Source of the DNA: Sesamum alatum
Lineage: Eukaryota > Streptophyta > Magnoliopsida > Lamiales > Pedaliaceae
Length of the DNA stretch: 64,000 bases
Direction: 5' to 3'
NCBI GenBank assembly: GCA_034509735.1
Contig: JACGWO010000006.1
Location: 9,811,001-9,875,000 of the forward strand
The notes under the pieces were generated by a model. That model did not search any database and had not been told where the DNA came from. It worked only from the letters and a program-made list of their open reading frames with translations. Position 1 is the stretch's first letter. Every line of letters begins with the position of its first letter. A program made the translations under genes and the position numbers. Below, piece by piece: positions 57,621 through 64,000 of this stretch.

Positions 57621-58429
57621 TAGTAAATTAAAAAAATTATTTTTTCAAAACTTAAAAAAAATTATATTTATGTAAATGCTGAAATTTAAATATTATTTAA
57701 TAGTATAATTTATTTAAATGTATTTAATATAGTTATTATAATTTATTAATATTCATATTCATAAAAATAATTAAAATGTGGTAAAGATTCATATAATGAT
57801 CATTTTAATTTAAAAATTATTTTTAATTTAAATATAACTTTATGGGATTTTAAAGTGATAATTTAATATTTAAAATAAATAATATATAATTATTAATTTT
57901 TGTATTGTGATATTTTAATTTAAAATCATACTTTTAAAATATATTAAAATTTTATATATTTTTAGGTACTTTGATATTTAATTAATAATTAAATATTAAT
58001 TTAAAACTAATCAATAATATTAATTTTTAAAATATATTTAAAAAAGAAAGAGGGCCAAATGGACATTTGAACCCATAAAATAATTCTAAAAATGGTAAAA
58101 AAGTTCGTCTTTAATTTCTTTTATCATTTATCTTTAACGTACTTTTCAGACCTTATATCTTCTGATTAGCCTAATAAAAAAAAAACATGGGAACCGATAG
58201 ACCAAATTGTGTAAACTGATCTGAATAAGAAAAAACATGGAAGAAAATTTCATAGTATAAAACAACTGTCTTTCTTTTTTTTAAAAAAAAATTGAATGTA
58301 TACAAATTAAGTTATAAAATAATTCAAATTATTTTCGGGTCAAGGTTCATTATATGATGAAATAATTAATTGAATGAATATAAATGAAATTGGTTAATAT
58401 AGAAATTAAAATACATATTGCACTGGATA

Positions 58430-59025
58430 AGGCTTATGATGAACGTATCCCAGATACGGATATCTGTTACCAGACCCTAGATACAACCTTCATATGCATG
58501 TGACTACCATGATTCCTTAAGTCCGAGGAATAATCTCGTACTATTAGAGCCAGAAATTCCAATCATACCGACCAAGCCTCTAAGGCTTCCATATGACGAT
58601 TCTCGCGAGTCAATTCAGGCTGACACCCTTGTCAGCTAACCCACTAATATTGCATAGACGTCCAACGTCTATCTCCGATGAAACACGGCACTCATCCAAT
58701 GAATGCAATCCTTAGTGCAAGTCTCTATAGGATCCTCGATGCCCTTTCTCCAAGTCCTAGACTTGGAACATTTCAGACCAACCCTCAGAGTTGGTTTCAT
58801 AGCTGTTATCCAATGCGCAGCCCAACTATTGGGTTATCCAATTGGTTTGTGGGCATGTGCTGTGACGTTAAAACGCCGTTTAACGTAATCAGTAAGCACA
58901 ACAAACACATACTGCCACGGATGAATACTTACTATATTCATCAAGCCAATATTACTTTAATAAAGATTGCTAAATAGTACCCAAAATCGTCAATCCAATT
59001 AGCTTTCTGATCACTTATTCTAACA
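58430..59025 (-). repeat. Reversed, truncated LTR fragment related to the copia element
   Basis: Read on the minus strand from 59025 it begins TGTTAGAATAAGTGATCAGA, then AGCACATGCCCACA, CGCATTGGATAAC, GAGACTTGCACTAAGGATTG, CTGACAAGGGTGTCAGCCTGA, CTCGCGAGAATCGTCATATGG and TATGTATCTGG-like text. This is the same order as 16487-17040. It stops at about 58430 and no internal region or partner LTR is seen. Confidence 0.8.
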
Positions 59026-60885
59026 ATACATTCCATAAATATAGATTTATTCAATTCAATAAAATAGGTAACAAGTCAAATCGTATCTTCTCCTAAAGTC
59101 CGTGCATAGAGATTTGTATTATTAACAATAATTACAACAACAACAACAATAATAATAAATATATAAACATAAGATTATTCACAACCCTACAGTTAAACAA
59201 GAATTCCAAATGCATAAAAGTTAAAATTAAAAAATAATTCAAAAGGTTAGCTATAGAAGGAAGAATTAATTGGATAAATGGAATTTAAAAATATGGTTAA
59301 TTAAGAATTTAATGATATAGTTTCTAAATCATTCTCCTAATATAATTACTTATCCATAAACATAAAATTTAAATTTATTATTATATGAAAGGGTAGTATG
59401 ATGTGATGTATACGAATATGAAAATATATAAATACATATCTATGAACAAATAAATATAATATATAAAAGTAATATTTTATAAGTTAACATACTATATGGT
59501 GTTGGGTTTATCATAATATCAGAACTTACAACATATAATCAGATACAATACAGTATAAGAGTGGCTCGGTCATCGGTAAACCTATCCTTATTCATTCTAT
59601 AGGGCTCGATTCCTACCATTCCGAAAGCTTACTAGCTAGGCCGGCTTGCTTAACTACTTCTTTTCCTTGCCTGACTTTACCTGAATATGTATCCTTTAAA
59701 TTTTATGTTTTATTCTTATCTCTTTTAAATCCAAGACATATAAATTAAAATATAATTATAAAGTAACACAATTATTTCAAATTTGAATATATAAAAATTA
59801 AAATTAAAAAAATAATTCAAATTATTCACTTGTGATTAATTAATAATTTAATTGTATATATTTTCAAGTACATATCGCTAAAAAGTTTATTAGGTGAATT
59901 TAAGCATAATGGTCAAGGCATTATATGTAAATAACATAAAATAGTTTTTGATGAATATTATTATAAATTAAAAAATTAATTATAAAATCACTTATCTATA
60001 ATCTCATTAAACATGAGCGATTATTCAAAGTCAATGAAAAATTATCCTATATATTGCTCCATTTCTTTCAAAAGATACTTTGTCCTAATTATGTAGCATA
60101 TAAGATACATGTTATGAAATCACTTACAAAACCAATTGATCTCATTCTCATTCTACAGTTTGTTCATAAAAATAATAAAAGTTACTTGAATTTATCACAA
60201 CATATCTCTATTCAAATATTCAAACTAATTAAAAAATTACTTATTTATACACATTTAAAATATATTATTATAGTAAAAGATACAAACATAAAACATAACA
60301 AATCATTCCCATTTATAATATACATAGATGTAGATATAGTTAATAAAATACTTGTTTCTATGTGAAAATAACCATAAATATGTTTATGATCGGTCTCCAA
60401 TAAATCTGTTTTTAATCTATAATACCTTTACATTTTTTATGTATTAATATGATGTATGTATGCACATAAACAAATAAATATCATACATAAGAATAATACT
60501 CTTATAAATTAAGGTAACAATACTATGTACAACATTACTTATTATATAATACCCTTTTAATTTCATATTCAATTCTTATCTTAGTCATTTAATATCCATG
60601 ACAAAAAATTCAAACATAATGACCAACGTGAGAACATATATAAAACAAATTTTATAAGCATTTTATATTAAATTTCTATAACCAACATGAACTTTGTATT
60701 TACTTAAATGACGAAAACCGCTTGGGAGTGGCACAAACTTTGTAAATTACTGAAAATGTTAAATGAGAATGTCATCATTTCTCTACTTAATTCTTGCTCA
60801 TCCTAGTCAAAATAATGCTTAGCTGGTAAGAACTTGTCACCCATAACAACAAATCATCATTAGTTAAAAATAACTAATCAAAATT
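59026..60885. other. AT-rich intergenic DNA without genes
   Basis: No coding potential beyond chance frames. A less AT-rich patch at 59560-59660 (GGCTCGATTCC, GGCCGGCTTGC) shows no recognisable feature. Confidence 0.55.
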
Positions 60886-61569
60886 AATAAGATAATTTAA
60901 TTTAAATGATCATGAACAAAAGTTTATTAACAGGGCAAATTTTAACTAAATAATTATCTAGTGCAAAAATATTTACATTTTAAAGATATATTAATCGACA
61001 AATAACCCATTGATAAATAGTATTAACATAAAGATGATATAAGAGCAAACAAAGTAAGACAATTACTGAGAACCATTTCGCCAAACACGTCAATAGAAAA
61101 CAAATAATTGGCCTATAAATCACTTACTCATCTATCAAGGAAACAAAAGACACATTCTGTAAAAGTACATAAATGACATGATCCCACACCATCTGTCTCT
61201 GATTTTGGTCTAATAAGATAATTTAATTTAGATGGAGATGAACAAGAGTTTATTGACATGGCGAATTTTAACTAAAAAAATTTCTAGTGCGAAAAATTAC
61301 ATTTTTAAAATATATTAATCGAAAAATAAGCAAAGAGCCTTGATAAACAATATTAATATATACATATAAGAGCAGAGAAAATAAGAGATTACTGAGAACC
61401 ATTTTTCCAAATGACATAAGTTCCCTCCTGAAAAACATCACTAGAAAACAATACATTGACCTAAACCACTTGCTCATCTGTCAAGGAAACATGCAAAGAA
61501 ATGTAAATACACTTTATGTAAAAGTACCAAGATAAAATGATCCCACAATTCCTATATGTGATTTTGGTA
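60886..61569. repeat. Tandem duplication, copies of about 324 and 360 bp
   Basis: Copy 1 (60886-61209) and copy 2 (61210-61569) both start TAATAAGATAATTTAATTTA and share GAACAA(A/G)AGTTTATT, TCTAGTGC(A/G)AAAA, ATTACTGAGAACCATTT, TCTTCATC-free CTTACTCATCT/CTTGCTCATCT, GTCAAGGAAACA, ATGATCCCACA, and end at TGATTTTGGT. No coding potential. Confidence 0.8.
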
Positions 61570-61978
61570 TCAGACTGTAAACCCATCGGCTCAAGAATTG
61601 TTAGTACTTTCAATCAAATATAATACGTTGAATATAGGACAGGTCAATAATTTTTTTCGTCACTCTACTAACCATGAGTTAACACAATCAATTAAAAATT
61701 ACAATATAAATAGGGATATATTTATGTATTTTATTTGAATATAAATGTATGTGTGTGTTTAATTATATTTTTGTACATGATAGAAATATATACGTAATAT
61801 ATAGCGAAGTACAGGAAACATTAGTGATCATAAAATAAATTAAAAGTTTTAAAATAAATATTATATCCATGTTTCATATTTTCTTAAACCTTTAACTTAT
61901 GTCTTATGTCTAGACAAACATTAATTTTTATTTCTAGACACAATATTATGTGCATATAACATCATACTTTTTATCGGA

Positions 61979-62400
61979 TAAAATGCAAAAGTTAATGTTT
62001 TTACGAAGTTGTAAAAAAACCCTTGTGATAAGAAATAAGCTAAACACCCCCTAGTGTTTTCATAAATGTTACATACTCACCCTTGTTCGTTAAATTACAC
62101 TAACACTGTTAACTTTTGAGTACTGATTGAAACGTCATACCTTTACTTCTTACAACCGTTTAATCTATGTTAGATAAATTTCATCCATTGGATGTGATAA
62201 ACTATTTATAGCCATCAAATTCTAATTTTAAGAATCAAATAGTCCATATTTTAATATTTTAAAATTTAAATATTATATTTAAATAATATAGAATAAATAA
62301 ATTATATCAAATGTCCATATTAAAAAAAATGAATTTATATCTCTATACTATATAAATCTATAAAAATAAATAATAGCAAATATATAAATATGAAATATGT
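61979..62400. mobile_element. Single arm of a Mutator-like element (no partner found)
   Basis: AAAAACCCTTGTGATAAG, AAACACCCCCTAGTGTTTTC and CACCCTTGTTCGTTAAATTA, followed by ATCCATTGGATGTGATAAAC, parallel the left arm of Mutator-like element 1 (C-rich phrases, CTTCGTTAAA, then AACCGTTGGATC). The inverted second arm is not present before the next element starts, so this is probably a truncated copy. Confidence 0.5.
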
Positions 62401-62639
62401 ATATATATTGATAGCAATCGCCGCCGTCACATCTCCATTGCATCGGTGTGTTTAACACATGCGAATAAGAGCGCAACCCCTTTTCAAGTTTTCATTTATC
62501 TTATCGTCATATTTTCAGACTACTTTCTTTGTGTTTTCTTTTACCAGTTACTATCAAACTACTTTTGTTTTATTTTCTTTTGTCAGTTTACCGAACGTTG
62601 GTAATTTGATGAATAAATGTGATTTAGGAAGTCATAAGA

Positions 62640-63648
62640 TTGAGACATGAATGTGCACTAGCGTTATGTGATTGTTGCTTTGATTAAATGTGGAGTATTT
62701 GAGGCCTAATTTCATGCATTTTGAATTGCTTTGCAAAAGAGTTAGAATGTCTCTGCTTCTACTAAATCTTAGGAGTTCTTGTGAAATCATATTTGTTGGC
62801 TAAAATCCTGCCTGATTGATCCTTGTATGCCTAACATGGGACATGCATCTGTTTGCAAAACTCAAAAGGAATGGAACGAAACAAAAAAAAAAAAAAAAAA
62901 GGAAGAAAGAATAGCAAGAAAAGGAAAATTAAATCTACTCTGCTGGTTTAGGTCACTTAGTAACTAGGTAGCTTCATCACAAATGTCGTTATTCATGTAA
63001 AACGGTGATTGGAGCTATGAGTATGCAAAACACTTTAGGTGAAATATTTTTTTGGTTGAGTAACCGGGTGCCTTCACCACAAGTGTTGTCATTCACGTAA
63101 GAAGGCCAAAATACGTCGTTTTTGGTTGAGTAACTGGGTGCCTTCACCACAAGTGTTGTCATTCGCGTCAAAAGACCGAAATACGGCCTAAAGAATGCAA
63201 GTCAAGGGCAAAAACAAAGAAAAAAAGAATTAAAAGCCGTGACAAAACAAAAGGGAAAGAAAAAAAAATCATTGGTGGCCAAACAAAAGAAAGAAAAGCA
63301 AAGTGTGTCCCGACTTAGGTAGAAATATGGAGATGATAAAGGGTATTGTGTTAGCAACGAGAATGATAACATTTAGAAACCTATAGATTTTGTGGAAGAT
63401 TGATTGTTCTACTTCTTTACTTGGCAAAACAAAGTGTTGCGATGTGATTGGCCTTTTACCCTCATTATGATAAGCTAGCATTTGCATAATGTATTGTGGC
63501 ATTGTGTTTTGAGATTATGTGAGCCTAGGTTACATTTGTTATTAAAAATTAATGGCAGAATGTGATTTTGCATTGTCTAAATCATCGGGCATTTCTAAGT
63601 TTGAGACTTTCGTTTGAGGACAAGCAAAGATTTAAGTTTGGGGGAGTT
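62640..63648 (+). mobile_element. 3' internal region of an Athila/Tat-like Ty3/gypsy element
   Basis: The stretch ends with GAGGACAAGCAAAGATTTAA and the polypurine tract AAGTTTGGGGGAGT (63633-63646), a hallmark text of the 3' internal region of plant gypsy elements. Upstream is non-coding with A-rich runs and a 70-bp repeat array. The pol genes must have been lost, because sequence before 62640 is unrelated. Confidence 0.65.
62945..63190 (+). repeat. 70-bp tandem repeats (about 2.8 copies) in gypsy 3' non-coding DNA
   Basis: Units 63051-63120 and 63121-63190 share TTTGGTTGAGTAAC, GGGTGCCTTCACCACAAGTG and TTGTCATTC. A more diverged unit lies at about 62945-63005 (AGTAACTAGGTAGCTTCATC). Confidence 0.8.
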
Positions 63649-64000
63649 TGATAAGCGCAGTTGTTATGTATTTATAATAGGGAAATATTGGATTTCGTTT
63701 TGTTTGGGAGGCAATAAATTTAAAGAAATTGCAACTTTTCTAATTTTCTATTTGTGGTTTATTAAAAATTTATCACATTTCTTGGTGGCTATTTGAAAAA
63801 ATTTCTGTGTAAAAGCATTTACTTTAGACATGCATTGACTTATTTGACTACTATTTTTTTGGGGAGGTGATAGATTCTGGTCTTGATTTTAATTTACCAA
63901 TATAAGTGACAAAATAATTATTCTAACAATGTTTAAATGCTATATTATTATAGTTCTCTTTGATTTTATGAACTTTTTTCATTTTAGATTGCCTTCTCAA
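63649..64000 (+). repeat. Start of a 3' LTR (runs off the window)
   Basis: TGATAAGCGCAGTTGTTATG begins immediately after the polypurine tract. Plant gypsy LTRs of this type typically begin TGATAAGTGCA. Only the first 352 bp are in the window. Confidence 0.65.

Larger units (their letters stand above)
56655..58110. repeat. Pair of direct repeats of about 180 bp flanking a decayed GC-rich block
   Basis: 56655-56835 and 57930-58110 share, in order, TTTTAAAATATATTAAAATT, TACTTTGATATTTAATTAAT, AATCAATAATATTAAT and AAGAAAGAGGG(A/C)CAAATGG followed by ACATTTGAACCCATAAAA. The copies lie about 1.27 kb apart in the same orientation, around the blocks at 57030-57345 and 57385-57620. Confidence 0.8.

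Noticed and set aside
60054..60365. 103-codon ORF in AT-rich DNA
   Set aside because: Lys/Ile/Asn-rich composition typical of random AT-rich sequence; no conserved motif.
63051..63190. Possible CRISPR-like array from the 70-bp repeats
   Set aside because: The repeats are directly adjacent with no unique spacers, lie in a plant retrotransposon and have no cas genes.
1..64000. tRNA, rRNA and small RNA genes
   Set aside because: I looked for cloverleaf-type A/B box text and conserved rRNA text and saw none; the tRNA-like match at 18607 is a retrotransposon primer site.

Overview
The window is nuclear DNA of a flowering plant, most likely a eudicot. It has a multi-exon phototropin gene with GT-AG introns, AT-rich intergenic DNA, and dense nested transposable elements (L1-type LINEs, Ty1/copia and Ty3/gypsy LTR retrotransposons, a CACTA transposon, Mutator-like elements). 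The species cannot be named from sequence alone.

Only one ordinary gene is visible. It lies on the minus strand at 18-7801 (promoter and leader to about 8490) and encodes a blue-light receptor kinase best matched to phototropin 2. Twelve coding exons cover the N-terminus, LOV1, the hinge, LOV2, the J-alpha helix and the first residues of the kinase. The rest of the kinase lies off the left edge.

Everything to the right reads as repeats. 8.5-12.9 kb: a tandem repeat and a decayed LINE (minus strand). 14.95-15.73 kb: a gypsy-type LTR without a body. 16.5-26.4 kb: an old complete copia-type element with two LTRs of about 2.1 kb and a gag relic. 26.5-34.2 kb: a small Mutator-like element split by a 7.4-kb CACTA transposon that carries two broken minus-strand genes (TNP2-like and TNPA-like) and three clusters of a GGAACGGT motif. 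37.0-46.0 kb: a Tat-type Ty3/gypsy element (5' LTR, gag, protease, RT, RNase H, integrase, antisense extra ORF) whose 3' end is missing where it meets a second minus-strand LINE (46.0-51.5 kb). 51.8-56.1 kb: three Mutator-like elements with intact inverted ends and 9-10 bp target duplications, one nested in another. 56-62 kb: AT-rich DNA with a decayed Mutator-like relic, a reversed fragment of the copia LTR and a tandem duplication of about 340 bp. 62.6-64.0 kb: the 3' end of another gypsy-like element, with its polypurine tract and the start of an LTR that runs off the right edge.

No tRNA, rRNA, CRISPR or bacterial-type feature was seen. The TE coding regions checked all carry frameshifts or stop codons, so the only gene likely to be working is the phototropin. 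The most unusual structures are the CACTA promoter/motif layout, a tandem array of small hairpins in the gypsy 3' non-coding region, and the family of Mutator-like elements with GC-rich palindromic or proline-coding islands.
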